NCBI RefSeq assembly: GCF_028009165.1
Contig: NC_079242.1
Location: 4,216,001 to 4,280,000 of the forward strand
Source: Akanthomyces muscarius
Taxonomy: Eukaryota > Ascomycota > Sordariomycetes > Hypocreales > Cordycipitaceae
Length of the DNA stretch: 64,000 nt
Reading direction: 5' to 3'
The position numbers and the translations under genes were made by a program. Of the stretch, positions 1 to 10,738 are shown in pieces (position 1 is the first letter of the stretch; each line of letters starts with the position of its first letter). Under the pieces are notes generated by a model. It was given only the letters and a program-made list of their open reading frames with translations. It searched no databases and was not told the origin of the DNA.

Positions 1-1
1 C

Positions 2-1009
2 CAAGAAAACGAGGTTGACGCGGTGTCTTTCACAAGCGCCGCATCGCCGATACGGACCCCGGTCTCAAGCCCCAGGCCAAAGTGGACACGGCCCCAAAGC
101 GAGCAAGAGAGTGTGCGACGCAAGTCAACCAACTTGGACGAGATGGACGCTGAAGAGCAGGATCTACTGAGGCAGGCAGGGCTGCTTGAAAGACGAAGGA
201 GTAAAGCCGCTGATAAAGCAAATACTGCTCTGACCGACTCAACAGATGCACTGGCCGAACGCGACAGACTGGAGAGAACGAAGGTCCGCCGCAGTCTCCA
301 GCGTACTCTTAGGGAGAGTGCTGGCCACCTGTCTCATCACAGAAGCAAGAGAGGGAGAGAGCCTGATTCTACTCGAGCGGAGGATACTGGGAGAGAAAGC
401 ATATTATCACGCGGCGCGGGTAGCTTTGTTGTCCACGGCAAGAAGGCTTCAGTCATAAATTTGGGCACTGAAATCCAAAACATGTCCAATGACGACAAGA
501 TCGTTGCACTGAAACTTCAGCATCAAGGAGATCAACCACCATCCCCTAGCCTGAGCTATGGAGGCGACGAAGACTTTCATTCTGCAATTGATGCCTCATC
601 AGAAGGCGCTGAATCGCGTGGTCGACGAGAATCTGCAGCAAGCACAAATACAGCCACTGCGCTCAGCTTCAGAGAGCTTCACCGGAAATATTCATCAGCG
701 CAGGCTGCTAGAATTGTTTCCGCTGGCGGACGTCTTGCAATACCATCCGATGGTGAGAGTGAAGTTGCCGTGAGTTTTTCAGACGGGCGGAGATCATCAC
801 TACCGCCTATTGAAACCGAATCTGAAGAGGAAGACTTTGAAGTAAACACAAATGGGAAGTCTGTCACAGAAGCGGCGCATGACCCAAAGTTCGAAAATAG
901 CTTGGATAGCGATAGGGCTAGTGAAGAAGCCGAGGAAAAAGATGAGGTCGATTCGAGCCAAGACTTGGCAAAGCTCGCCAGCCGTGCACTGCAAGTGGCA
1001 GAGGCATAG
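2..1009 (+). CDS. C-terminal part of an unidentified Ser/Arg/Glu-rich protein (5' end outside window)
   Basis: The frame is open from the left edge to a TAG stop, so this is the last exon, or part of it, of a gene that begins outside the window. About 335 residues are visible. They are low complexity and polar: Arg/Ser/Glu-rich stretches with basic clusters in the first half, acidic runs (for example ETESEEEDFE) near the end, and one less disordered stretch around SFRELHRKYSSAQAARIVSAGGRL. I see no transmembrane segment or catalytic motif. Such tails are common in large fungal scaffold, signalling or membrane proteins, so function cannot be assigned from this piece. The 3' end faces SRP72. 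The coding frame is well supported by its length against stop-rich alternatives; the identity is not. Confidence 0.6.
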   Translation, partial: QENEVDAVSFTSAASPIRTPVSSPRPKWTRPQSEQESVRRKSTNLDEMDAEEQDLLRQAGLLERRRSKAADKANTALTDSTDALAERDRLERTKVRRSLQRTLRESAGHLSHHRSKRGREPDSTRAEDTGRESILSRGAGSFVVHGKKASVINLGTEIQNMSNDDKIVALKLQHQGDQPPSPSLSYGGDEDFHSAIDASSEGAESRGRRESAASTNTATALSFRELHRKYSSAQAARIVSAGGRLAIPSDGESEVAVSFSDGRRSSLPPIETESEEEDFEVNTNGKSVTEAAHDPKFENSLDSDRASEEAEEKDEVDSSQDLAKLASRALQVAEA

Positions 1010-1407
1010 ATGCAATGCAAATGAGCACCAAGGCTAGGCCTCTGCATCCGAACATGCCGCTCATGCTAGATGCAACGGCACAAGAACAAAAGAGTCACTT
1101 GGCGATTTACGTTTGTCTCATTTAGCGAATGTTAGGGAGGCGAAAGAGGGAGAAAGGAGGAGCATGAACATATTCAGCACAGAAGCGTGTCTTTATGGGA
1201 ACAGTGAAAAATACTATTTGTACTGTTTTATTTAAGCCCCGTTGCGTGTGATCCTAAACTGGTGCAAAGCTGCTACATTAGTGCGTCTTCAGAATCTGTG
1301 TATCTGAATTATGTCGCACAGTGCGCGATCTTTTAATGTGCCAAGACACATCTACCGACAAGTGCCCCTGGGCGGGGTTCGGGGTAATGAGAGAAGAGAC
1401 CAAAACA
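1010..1407. other. Intergenic, convergent 3' ends
   Basis: Space between the stop of the partial gene on the left and the stop of SRP72 on the right, presumably both 3' UTRs. There is no ORF with coding character. Confidence 0.6.
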
Positions 1408-3403
1408 TCATTTCTTGCCCTTCTTCTTCTTCTTGGCCGCACTACCGCCTCCACCACCACCAGATTTCTCAACCTTGACGCCGCCACCGCCAACGAGTCC
1501 CAGCGTCTCCTCCTCCTTCACGACGCCTCCCTGCGTCGACTCGGCGGCCTTCTTCTTGCCCTTCTTATTCTTCGGTCGGTACGATGAGCGGTCTCGCAGA
1601 GGCAACCAGCGCTCGGGGTCAAGGGCTTTACCCTCTTCGTAGCTCTTTGGTAGGCGGCGTCGACGGCGCTTTGTAGTCAGCTTCTCCGCGGTGTCGGCCG
1701 CGGCACGCTTCTTCGTGTTGAACCGACTTGGGGCAGCCACGACACCCGCTTGAAGCAGACTCTTCACGTTGATTCCCTTGACGAGGGACTCTACGGAAGG
1801 AAGCTCAGACATGTGCTGGCTAGTCTTATCCGTGTCCACGGCAGCAAGCGACGCAACGAGACCAGCAGAGGCAATGTGGGAGCCCTTATGCTCTGTGAAA
1901 AGCTTCTCGAATGCTGATCCTGCCAATTTCAGGTCTTCGGGGTTCGACGAGCGCATAAGTTCGATGCCAGATTCTCTCAACAAGGAGTCTGAGGATGCGG
2001 TAGGACGTTTCGTCCAGTGCTTGGCGGCAGTGACAAACTCAGCTTTGGCAGAGTTCTCGTGTCCCTGCGCGCGCATCAAGGACACCGCCAGTGCAACGAG
2101 ACCGGGGCTGAAGCGAACGTCTCTTGCCGTATCCGTGCCTTCTTTCTCCAGGCGACTAAAGAAGGCTTGGAGGAGCGATAGTGCTGCTCCCTTGCGGCTG
2201 AGGCGGAGCTGAAGCTGCACGATGGTGAGAAGAAGACCGACATCCAAAGGTCGCTTAGCCGCAAGAGCCTGTAGCTTTCGAACAGCGGCTCTGTCATCGA
2301 GTCCATCGGCCACAGCGGCCGCATTCACGACGGCCATGGCATTGATGCTAGCACTGTTTGTCGGCTGTTCTGACTGCTGAAGAAACGTGTGCGTCTTTTC
2401 CTGAACGCCGCTTGCTTTATGCACATCTAGGTCGAGCAGATATGAATTTTGGCGCTCGCGGCTCGACTGGTAGCTGAAAAGCTTGGCATTTTCTGCCTTG
2501 ACACCTCCAGCACCCATTTTCCTGTGTAGAAGGTACGGGTTTGTCGGCTTTGCTTCAATCGAGAGGCGATTCTGTCGGGCAACAACGATAAAGTCTTCCT
2601 CGTCGTCGCTGGATGTGGAGTCAGTACCTGACGAAAAGGCATTGGTCTTGTAGCTTATCATCATACCTTAATGACCCTATCGAACTGTAGAGTTCAAGCG
2701 CCTCCTTTAGTTTTCCATCCCGAGCATAAACGTAAGCTTGCTGGAGCCAGATAGGCCGCAGCTCTGCTTCTTTATCCTCTTCTCCCAGGTCGTCAGATGC
2801 CTTACAGAGCATGGCTGCGCGTTGAAGTAACTTGCTTGCCTCGCCAAGCTCACCTCTTGCGATGCTGGCGCAGGCAATATTGTAACACAGCTCGAAAGAA
2901 TCGGGCATGCTGCGAAGCGGCTCAGACGGGGCAGACAGGCCGCTCCATTCGGCCTGCGCGTGCACCGCCTTGAGATTGATGTTGAGATCGTTTTCCTCTT
3001 CACCCGCATCGCCATCTAGCAATTGTTCGTAGATTTGGCCGGCTTCGCCGAATCTCTCAGCCCTGTAGGCGACCTGGGCGGCGATATGTTGCAGGCTACG
3101 CTGGCGCAGGCCAGCCTTGTTCAATGTCGCTGTGGCTTCTTCCAGTTCTCCCGATTTGTAAAGAGCATAAACCTTCTCTATAACGCACTTGGATTCAAGC
3201 GTAGAGCCGCTCTCGGCAAGGAATCGCACGGCATCGTCAAATCGGTCGAGCTTGAGCAGAGCAACAAGTTTGCTGTGCCTGGCGAGGAGGTCGCTCGTGT
3301 CGGCCTTTATTGCGAGGTTGGCGGCCTTGAGGACCTCGTCGTGGTCGTCAATCGATGCACCACGCAGCAATGAGCTGAGAGCGGCGGCTGGATCTTGGGG
3401 CAT
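1408..3403 (-). CDS. SRP72: Signal recognition particle subunit SRP72
   Basis: Subunit of the signal recognition particle. It binds SRP RNA together with SRP68 in the cytosol during co-translational targeting to the ER. Two exons, 2667..3403 and 1408..2608, are joined over a 58-nt intron (GTATGA donor, TACTGAC branch, CAG acceptor) and give 645 aa, normal for fungal SRP72. The N-terminal two thirds are helical TPR-like repeats (for example LLARHSKLVALLKLDRFDDA). The family signature DPERWLPLRDRSSYRP lies at about residues 576-591, followed by a Lys/Gly tail ending KKKKKGKK, the RNA-binding region. The start is the ATG reading MPQDPAAAL. The frame is also open upstream, but that stretch has no family character. 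Skipping the intron would break the frame at the TPR region, so the splice is well supported. Confidence 0.93.
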
Positions 3404-3931
3404 GGTTGCTGTACTCAATTCATCGCTTGACGCTGGACGTCTCAGACTTTTCGAGGACCGGTGAGGACAGAGAATTCGGCGCTCGTGGGCGAGATTGGAC
3501 CTATTGCTTGCACTCAAAGCTGAAAGGCACTTGGTATGAAGGGTTGATTTATTCTTGAGATTTTCTGTGTCCACAGAAGCGAAGACGGTGCGACGTTTTC
3601 TCTGGGATGTTCAACTTGCGACCAGCTTTGGTGCTTTTTGGATCGCGGGGTTGAGACCTTGTGGGTGGTGGTGGGGCTGGCGTTGTCGCTCACTGTTGGC
3701 CAGCACGCCAGCAAGCGCGCATGTCAAAGTACCCATGCCATTTTCAGGGGGAGGGGGGGACGGGGTATGCATCTACCTAGATCGTTTGGTGGACATTGTG
3801 CTTCTACGAGTTTCCTTTCTTCTTTCAGATTTTACCGTCGAGAACAGCTAGAATACCGTATTTTTTATCTCACATCGTAGGGGTATTGACCTCGAATTTT
3901 TTTTTACAACGGGGACAGTCGAAATGTCGTT
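3404..3931. other. Intergenic: upstream region of SRP72
   Basis: Lies between two minus-strand genes, so it holds the SRP72 promoter and the 3' end of the small gene to its right. A G-rich run near 3749-3762 and a T tract near 3897-3905 are the only notable sequence. No gene seen. Confidence 0.5.
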
Positions 3932-4722
3932 CTATGGCCTACTTTTAAATGGATTCCACCAGCTTCTACTGTTCACGCCGGCTCCATGTCTTTCTCGAGA
4001 ACGAACAGGATAAGATACATGGGCGTAATTTGATGGGTTACCTTGTTTCCATCGCCTGATCTCGCCGATCTTAGTACTTTCGGAAGACACTGTTCCAACA
4101 GAAGAAGAAACGCGAAGACCTTTCTTCGGGCTGGTTCGCCTTGACACTTGACTCAGACCATCGCACAATCCTTCTGCCATTTTCTTCCTCGATCCTCGAT
4201 TAGAGGTTCTTGAATTGTTTAGTCTCCGGCAGGCATTTCTCTCATCTCTTCGCCGGCCCTTGTTCACTCTGCTCGAGAGGCTTGACATGGTCCTCGTAGC
4301 CTCTTTCCTCGCCGACCATGAAAGAGACTGGAGCGACACATAGTCCAGGCGTGACGAGGGATCATCCTTAAATATTTCAAGCACCCTTTTCATAGTTGCC
4401 TCAAGCTTTCTAACCAGTTTCCGTAGCGAAAGACGTGATTTTCCTACAGTGCTGTCTGTCAGAACCTAATGAGGCTCGGTTCCAAGCTCTGAAGTTACTT
4501 ACTGTCACCAACTCGAAAGGCCGTTCCACAATGGGAGAGCTGAGCCGAGTACACACTGTCCACTTGGCTTCTATCGGAGCGGAGTTGGCGACGGAGCTGG
4601 CGGGCTGACTGAAGACCTTCCTGGGTTTGGCTTCTCTCATGTCGGCCCAATTTGCGGACCAGCGACATGCATGTGCCGTAGGTGTCCAACAAAATCGCAA
4701 CCCCTTCGCCGAAATGTCCCAT
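3932..4722 (-). CDS. Small fungal hypothetical protein, two exons
   Basis: Not assigned a function. Exons 4503..4722 and 3932..4443 join over a 59-nt intron (GTAAGT donor, TCTGAC branch, TAG acceptor) to give 243 aa starting MGHFGEGVAILLDTYGTC. The splice restores a frame reading RKSRLSLRKLVRKLEATMKR across the junction, which no unspliced frame does. From memory it resembles a fungal family with a GEG..LLDTY..C..L N-terminus followed by a charged helical segment; I could not check this. The first 110 residues look like a compact helical region. The rest is Ser/Arg-rich and probably disordered, with no membrane segment or known motif. It shares a 727-nt upstream region with the divergent NCBP3-like gene. 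Confidence 0.6.
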
Positions 4723-5449
4723 TGCAAGATCCGAAAGATCAATTGTGACGAGGTAGCACCGTGTGAAGATTCGCGGCAGACCTTCAACTAGTTGCTTGGC
4801 GGCTAGCGAGCGCACGTGGTTGGCTCACAGCGCTGCAAGTCCATACCTGCGCCTTCTGCCAACGAGAGGGGGCGGAAGTAAATAGGTATATCTGCATTCT
4901 AAACCGCTGTCATCTGTCACTATGCTTCGGTGAAAGTCGAATTACATCACAATAATGCACTTAAGCACGGAGGTACCAAAATAAGACGCTGCTTAAGTAG
5001 AAGCGCTGACTAGTTATGTCTTCTTTTTCTTGCTATATTTATCATGATATTCTAATCCTCTTGGTTTTCTTGTCCCTTCTATCATTCCTATTCTGCCTAT
5101 TACTATTATTTCTCATTCTTCCTTCTGTTGACAATAATTCACAGCCAACCGCGGTTGCTTTTGGTACCCCGTGTAAGCTTGGTGCAAGGTGCAGGTGAAC
5201 GACAGTTGAGCGGGCCTAGCGTTGCGATAGCGCATCCCCAGGTTAGCCTCACACAGTGTGGTGGTTTTGCGACTTTGCATACCAACATTTTCTCAAAGCA
5301 CATTCGATGCACAACGGCCGTGAGCACTATTTTCGCACACATCCTTTCTATTTGACTTTTCGAGAAAGCGAGACGCTCGTTAACATCATATCCTCAACTC
5401 CAAATATCAACATCTGCTCTAAATAGACCTGTTGAAGAATTCCGGCGTG
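4723..5449. promoter_or_regulatory. Shared upstream region of two divergent genes
   Basis: Separates the start codons of the minus-strand hypothetical gene and the plus-strand NCBP3-like gene, so it must carry both promoters. A pyrimidine-rich block at about 5016-5127 on the plus strand is typical of fungal core promoters just upstream of transcription starts. No coding sequence supported. Confidence 0.4.
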
Positions 5450-6706
5450 ATGGACCTGGATATCGAGATGGGCGATGCCGTCGAGGGCCACCACGATGCT
5501 TCAGCCGCGCCTCTTCCCGAAGCAGACGATATTCTGGTAAGACTAAAACATATGAAACACGGCCTCTCCTCAAAACTAACGCTTTCTAAGCAACCTGACG
5601 AGGTCGACGAGCCCGGCGAGATTGCGGATGACGAGCCGAAGCCCCACGAAGACGCTACTACGATTGTACCGACCAAGATAAATATACGAGGCGTCGATTC
5701 CCTACACACAGATGATATCAAGGCGTACGCCAAGTCTCACTTCGCTCCTGTTGATCGAGTTGAGTGGGTTGATGACACATCCGCAAACCTGGTATTCGGC
5801 TCGGACTCGACCGCTCGCGACGCAATCATCGCGCTTAGCTCCATTGCGATTGCCGACGCTACAGCGCTCCCTGCTGGCGAAACACTCCCTGCGAAAGGCG
5901 TCGAGGGAAAGCCAGAAATTACACTTCATATCAGATTTGCGGTAGCCAGCGACAAGAAGGAGATGGGCGCGGCTCTCCGTAGCCGTTACTATCTCCTCCA
6001 CCCAGAGCACGACCCCGAGGAGCGTCGTCGACGACAGCAAGATTCTCGGTCGCGTTACAGAGATAGGGACAGCGGCTACCGCAGGGGAAGCGGCCGCCGC
6101 CGGCGCGACTCGGACGAGGAGGTGGAAACATTCGAGGCGAGCATGTACGATGATGCACCACGCCAATCGGCAAAAAGACGCTCTCAATCGGGCGATAGAC
6201 GGGACTCGTACTCGCGGGAGAATCGTGGCAAGGAACTCTTTGCTGACAGAGCCTCGCGTCGTGATCGATCTGCGTCTCCTGTACGCGACAGCGATGGTGA
6301 TGCCGCCATGGATAGCATGCATGGTTCATCTCGCAACAGAGACTCCGCGCGGACAGTCAAGCAGCGACTTCGCACAGAGAATGGTTCCAAAGAGCTATTC
6401 CCTTCGAAATCTGGTTCGGGAAGTGGCCAACTCGATAGATTGGAGGACGCCATCGGTTCCGCTCACCTTCGGGAGGAAGATATACCCAAGGTTGTTTCTA
6501 TACCCGGAGGCACCAAAGGTGGCATTTTTAACATCAGGGGCGCTGCAGGCCAGAGTGGTCAACCCAGTGGGGGGTTCAGCATTAAAGGCTCTGCAAATGC
6601 TCGCGAGCTGTTCCCTGGCAAGTTGGGTACCGATAATGCGGGCAAGGAGCTATTTGATGGGAGCAGGACAAAACAGAGACAAAAAGCTCAAGATCTCTTT
6701 GGTTAG
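5450..6706 (+). CDS. NCBP3-like (C17orf85/DUF2414) RNA cap-binding protein
   Basis: Fungal relative of nuclear cap-binding protein subunit 3, which binds capped RNA through an RRM-like fold and works with the nuclear cap complex in mRNA processing and export. Single exon, 418 aa from the ATG reading MDLDIEMGD. The frame is open a few codons upstream but without an ATG. The diagnostic NCBP3 stretch lies at about residues 75-118 (INIRGVDSLHTDDIKAYAKS then VEWVDDTSANLVF). It is followed by an Arg/Ser/Asp-rich region. The C-terminal third repeats a short motif of the form (G/S)xELF: KELFADR, KELFPSK, RELFPGK, KELFDGS and a terminal QDLFG. There is no signal peptide or membrane segment; nuclear location is expected from the family. 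Confidence 0.82.
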   Translation: MDLDIEMGDAVEGHHDASAAPLPEADDILVRLKHMKHGLSSKLTLSKQPDEVDEPGEIADDEPKPHEDATTIVPTKINIRGVDSLHTDDIKAYAKSHFAPVDRVEWVDDTSANLVFGSDSTARDAIIALSSIAIADATALPAGETLPAKGVEGKPEITLHIRFAVASDKKEMGAALRSRYYLLHPEHDPEERRRRQQDSRSRYRDRDSGYRRGSGRRRRDSDEEVETFEASMYDDAPRQSAKRRSQSGDRRDSYSRENRGKELFADRASRRDRSASPVRDSDGDAAMDSMHGSSRNRDSARTVKQRLRTENGSKELFPSKSGSGSGQLDRLEDAIGSAHLREEDIPKVVSIPGGTKGGIFNIRGAAGQSGQPSGGFSIKGSANARELFPGKLGTDNAGKELFDGSRTKQRQKAQDLFG

Positions 6707-6923
6707 ACAGCAGTTGCATAGTGCTGGAACATGGCGAAATCTAACAGAATCTTCCACCAGTCGGGTACATTGGGCATGACGGCTACCAGGGATAAAATAC
6801 GGTCTTTGGCGTACTAACAGTACTTTTACAAGAATGACAACACTAGATATACCAATTGCTCATACTCAAGTCTCTTTTGTTATACTTCAATTTTGCGAGA
6901 ACCTACATCGATAGCTGTCATAT

Positions 6924-7935
6924 CTACCACCATTTCTCCGATTTTACACGCGTAGCATCAATCTCGCTGGCCATGTTTGGTGCTGTCAGCATATCAACGA
7001 AATAATCAGTCATCGCCGGCGGGCCGCATATATATGTTAGCGTACTATCCTTGCCACCGCCGGCACGGATTTCTGGGAGAATGTCGTCCCTGGTAATTCT
7101 TCCAAACCCAATGTTGGCGTCGCTTGTTTTATAGGACGCGCTATCTCTGGCGTGCGACAGCGGTCCAGTGAGAAAAAGCTTCGCTCTGCCCACGACTCGA
7201 TCTCGACGAATTAGGTCTACGATTCTGTCCCAAAACAATACTTTCCCTAGATCTCCATCTTCGGTAGCCTTTGTGCTGTACAATAATGATACTTCTATGC
7301 TCAGTTCACCGTTCTCATCGGCAATATAGCCCAAGATACTCATGAGTGGGTTGATGCCCACCCCGCCAGCGACGAGGACGATACGCCGGATGCCCTCGAG
7401 GCCTTCGCTTGGTGGGCAGACAAAGCTTCCACCGAAACGAACGTCTAGATGTCTCCCCATTATTTGGTTCTTCGGCTTCCATAGCCATGCCGCCGCGGGG
7501 TTCTCTGGCGCTTCTTGCACGGCCAGCTCAACGTACGGCTCCGAGGCTTGTGCAGCTGCTGACGGCGCAGAGGCTATGGTAAAGCCACCAGGTTTCGGGT
7601 CGCCTGGGACAAATGTATCAAGCCACTGTCCGGCAAGAAACTTGACAGGTACCGTATTAAGCATGCGATGCAACTATCAGGAGATTGAACACTCACGTCC
7701 GATGGGCCTTCCCGCAACTCGAGTTTCAATAGTCGGATCTTCTTATTGGCATTCTCGACGCCCGCAACTCTCACAGATAGTAATGTCTGCGAACCAGATT
7801 AATCATTTTGCGGATTTACATTTTTCTGGGGGGTTTTTGACTCTTCTCATACGTAGTTGCTAAGTGACTCACCTTCTCGCGCGGCTCTGTAGCTGTACGG
7901 TCCAAATGTCCCAACTTAGTCGCTGAGCCCTTCAT
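6924..7935 (-). CDS. OXNAD1-like FAD/NAD(P)-binding oxidoreductase
   Basis: Ferredoxin-reductase/cytochrome-b5-reductase-type flavoprotein, closest to OXNAD1 (oxidoreductase NAD-binding domain containing 1), often mitochondrial. The natural substrate is unknown. Exons 7873..7935, 7697..7786 and 6924..7640 are separated by introns of 86 and 56 nt (GTGAGT donors), giving 289 aa from MKGSATKLGH. The FAD-binding domain has FLAGQWLDTFVPG and GGFTIASAP. The NAD-binding domain has GGVGINPLMSIL and CGPPAMTDYF. The true start is uncertain: the frame stays open to an ATG at 8061, which would add a basic N-terminus (MFMFHLRTTYYK) that could be a mitochondrial presequence or a missed intron. Confidence 0.82.
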
Positions 7936-8498
7936 TTCGATGTGACCGGTGTGCGTGGAACAATGTTTGATCAGCTTAACTCCAATCCCTTGCCCGTATC
8001 GGACTACAGAATTTGCAGTCAACACTTTATAATAGGTTGTTCTCAAATGAAACATGAACAATGATTAGCTGCCAGAGTGTCTTCGGGCGTTGTTGCTTCT
8101 GGATTTTTAGCCTTATGGCCTCCACTCTTTACGAGTGGTTACTCATCATTAGAGTCTACTCACGGCCAAGGGCCATAGAGTAGCCACGTGCATGGCTGGA
8201 CGTTCTGCACTGCGAAGCGGATATTTTATAGCGTCACTACGTAAAGAGCTGGCCGCTGGAACAAGCAGGGCCATTAATCCACCATTACTATTATTCGTCA
8301 TTGTCGTGTTTCTACCTATAAATGTTATTATGTCTAGCAAAAAAATCGAAAAGTCATCGGGCGTCTGGAAGCAGTGGCAAGATTGTATGCGTGATGCCAC
8401 GTCTTTTTGCAGGCATCACTTCATGTCCCCTTTGTCCCGAGTATTGTATTCTCATCTTCCGTGGCTTTTGTCGGTAATAAGCGGTCCAGGCGCCATAA
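7936..8498. other. Intergenic: upstream of the OXNAD1-like gene
   Basis: May contain the true 5' end of the oxidoreductase (in-frame ATG at 8061) and its promoter, plus the 3' UTR of the next minus-strand gene. I see no other gene. Confidence 0.5.
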
Positions 8499-9697
8499 TC
8501 AGGCTGTGGACTCCGCTTGTGCGAGGAGCCGCTCCCGCCAGCCATCGCATACCGCCTCGAATCCGCCGATGACTTCTCCACAAACTCCCGCACACTCTCG
8601 CTTCTGCAATCTCTCCCCCCAATTTCCCCTCGCAAGCCATCTTTCTCCTTCTTCTCGCAGCTCGTCATCTCTCCTTAGTTCAGCAATAAGTTCTTTCGAG
8701 CTCTTCAGTCTGCGAGTTGCAGTGGTAATAGTTTGTCGGGACATATGCAGAGTATCGGATAGATAGCTCAAGGTCTGAATCAGTTCGGCCGTCACAGAAT
8801 GCAGCGCTGTTAAAGAGTTGAAGGCAACAGTTGAAGGGGTTGGCATAGCCTCGAGCAGTGAGACCAAAAGAGGTATCAAATCGTCGATTGTGTCGAGGTC
8901 AGGCGTCGGCGCCAAAGGCGACAGTAAAGGGAAGGTTAAGTTATGAAGCTGACGAGTCTGGTGTGCGAGATGGGTAGTGAGCGCCGTATGCGCTGTAATG
9001 AGTCTGAGGCTAGTCAGTTCTGTACTTCTTTGTGACAGAGGCATAGTTCATACCGCGATGCGTTCCCTTCGACACTTGACTGCGACCCCAAATCGCGCAA
9101 GCTCTCTGTAACTCGTTTGAAGACATCGTCTTCCGGTCCACCGTAACTTTCTGTGCCGCGGCGAACCAAAGACTCCACAGCATCGATTCTAGCGATTAGG
9201 GTCGCGTTGAAACCAGCAGCATCTAGATCAGATTCAGAGCCGTATTCACTACCGTCATACTCGCTTCCCTTCCTCTGGTGCCCGCGTCGAGGGGGAGAGG
9301 GGACGGACAGATTAGTATCTCTCGTTTTCTCTCCATCGCTGGCACCAGTACCATCCACGTCTACTCCGCTATCACGAGAACCCTCTGGATTCAGGATGTC
9401 GCCGTTTTCAGAGCCGTCTAAAATTTCGCCTTGAATACCGTCGTCCTCTTCGCCAGAATCCGAGAAGGCATCTGCAAGCTCATCTGCCAGGTTCCCCATG
9501 CTGTTACTGGCTTGTCCGCCTCCACTTGCGAGTATGCTCATGTCCAGTGTATCCTGATGTGTGAGGCTGTTGCGAAATGGGGTCGTGACATCGCTGACAG
9601 ACGATTTGGAAGCCCGACGAGCATTTGGTGATGAATTGTGGTCGTCGGCAACAGACGAGTGTCGCGAGTGCTGCGGCGTTTCTGGTGAAGCTGGCAT
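8499..9697 (-). CDS. Unidentified fungal protein with C-terminal helical domain
   Basis: Not recognised. Exons 9054..9697 and 8499..9003 join over a 50-nt intron (GTATGA donor, ACTGAC branch, CAG acceptor), giving 382 aa. The first about 150 residues are Ser/Asp/Glu-rich and probably disordered, with an acidic patch (ADAFSDSGEEDDG). From about residue 165 the protein becomes helical and conserved-looking (LIARIDAVESLVRRG; after the splice LITAHTALTTHLAHQTRQLH). It ends in a likely coiled coil around RRLKSSKELIAELRRDDELR. Seamless heptad-like helix across the splice supports the model. There is no enzyme motif or membrane span. It is divergent from NAT3 with 415 nt between the starts. A cytoskeletal or adaptor role would be a guess. 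Confidence 0.65.
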
Positions 9698-10112
9698 CTT
9701 GAATGTAGTAGGCGGTCGCTCACCGCCAAGGCCCTGGCCTGAAAGGTAGCGGCCGTCCGTCGGTTGTTGTTATCGCGCCACAGCACTCTACGCTGTGAAA
9801 TATCTGCGCGGCGATGCGAGATCGGTCTCGCAGGGGTGCAAGGTCGAATTCTAGTAACTTCGTGGGGGGGAGGCTGAATATGTATTGTGAAATATACAGA
9901 ACCCGTGGTATGTGGTCGAGCACAGGGTGGCGCCGTCATTAAGGGTGGAGCTTCCTCTGTCCCTAAATCTCCAGGTGGAGGGGCAGCACTAGAAAAAAAT
10001 GTTTGGGGTGTCAACCTGGTCGCCTATCACTACCGAGACTTTGCCGCAACTTGCCAGTCCGTTGCTTAATAAATAAATTGCACGTCTGTTGAGCCAATTC
10101 CGGCACACAGTT
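9698..10112. promoter_or_regulatory. Shared promoter region of divergent genes (unknown protein / NAT3)
   Basis: The only space between the divergent start codons. Contains a G-rich run near 9865-9871. No coding sequence supported. Confidence 0.4.
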
Positions 10113-10738
10113 ATGACAACATTTCGTCGGTTTCGCCCTGAGGATGTCAATAAGTTCTCGAAATGCAATTTGGACCCTCTGACAGAATCGTATGAACTTG
10201 GGTTTTATCTCCAGTATCATTCGAAATGGCCTTCACTCTTTCAAGTTTGTGAGGACATGCATGGGAATATTGTCGGATACAGTATGAAAAATACAACGTC
10301 AACGTATATGCGACAGTAGTTAACACATTAGCAGTCATGGGCAAAGTTGAATCATCACCAGACGCCTACAAATACTCCGAACACTATCTACCATGGCATG
10401 CACACATCACCGCTCTTACTGTTGCCCCTGAGGCTCGTAGGCTTGGCATCGGTAAGATTCTAACGGAACAACTAGAGGCAGCTGCCGACAACAATAACGC
10501 ATGGTTCATGGACCTCTTTGTTCGGAAGAGCAACGAGAGAGCCATCACGTTCTACAAGAGCATGGGATACAGCGTCTTCCGAGTAGTGAAAGACTACTAC
10601 GGAGATCACGCCACGGACGCTACCAAATATAGCGAAGATGCGTTTGATATGCGCAAATCAATGAAGAGAGATGTGAAACATGAGCACGTCCGAGACGCCG
10701 GAGAGGATCACGAAGTTGACCCTGAGGATGTGTGGTGA
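10113..10738 (+). CDS. NAT3: NatB catalytic subunit, N-alpha-acetyltransferase NAA20/NAT3
   Basis: Catalytic subunit of the NatB complex. On ribosomes it transfers acetyl from acetyl-CoA to the N-terminal Met of proteins starting Met-Asp, Met-Glu or Met-Asn, with auxiliary subunit Mdm20/NAA25. Exons 10113..10281 and 10335..10738 join over a 53-nt intron (GTATGA donor, GCAG acceptor), giving 190 aa, slightly longer than the yeast protein. It starts MTTFRRFRPEDVNKFSKCNL, the typical NAA20 N-terminus. The GNAT acetyl-CoA loop RRLGIGK lies around residue 84 and MDLFVRKSNERAITFYKSMG around residue 107. The last about 40 residues are charged. The splice recreates the family string GYIMGKVE. Confidence 0.95.

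Noticed and set aside
5702..6329. Antisense ORFs of 206 and 132 codons
   Set aside because: Shadows of the NCBP3-like coding sequence.
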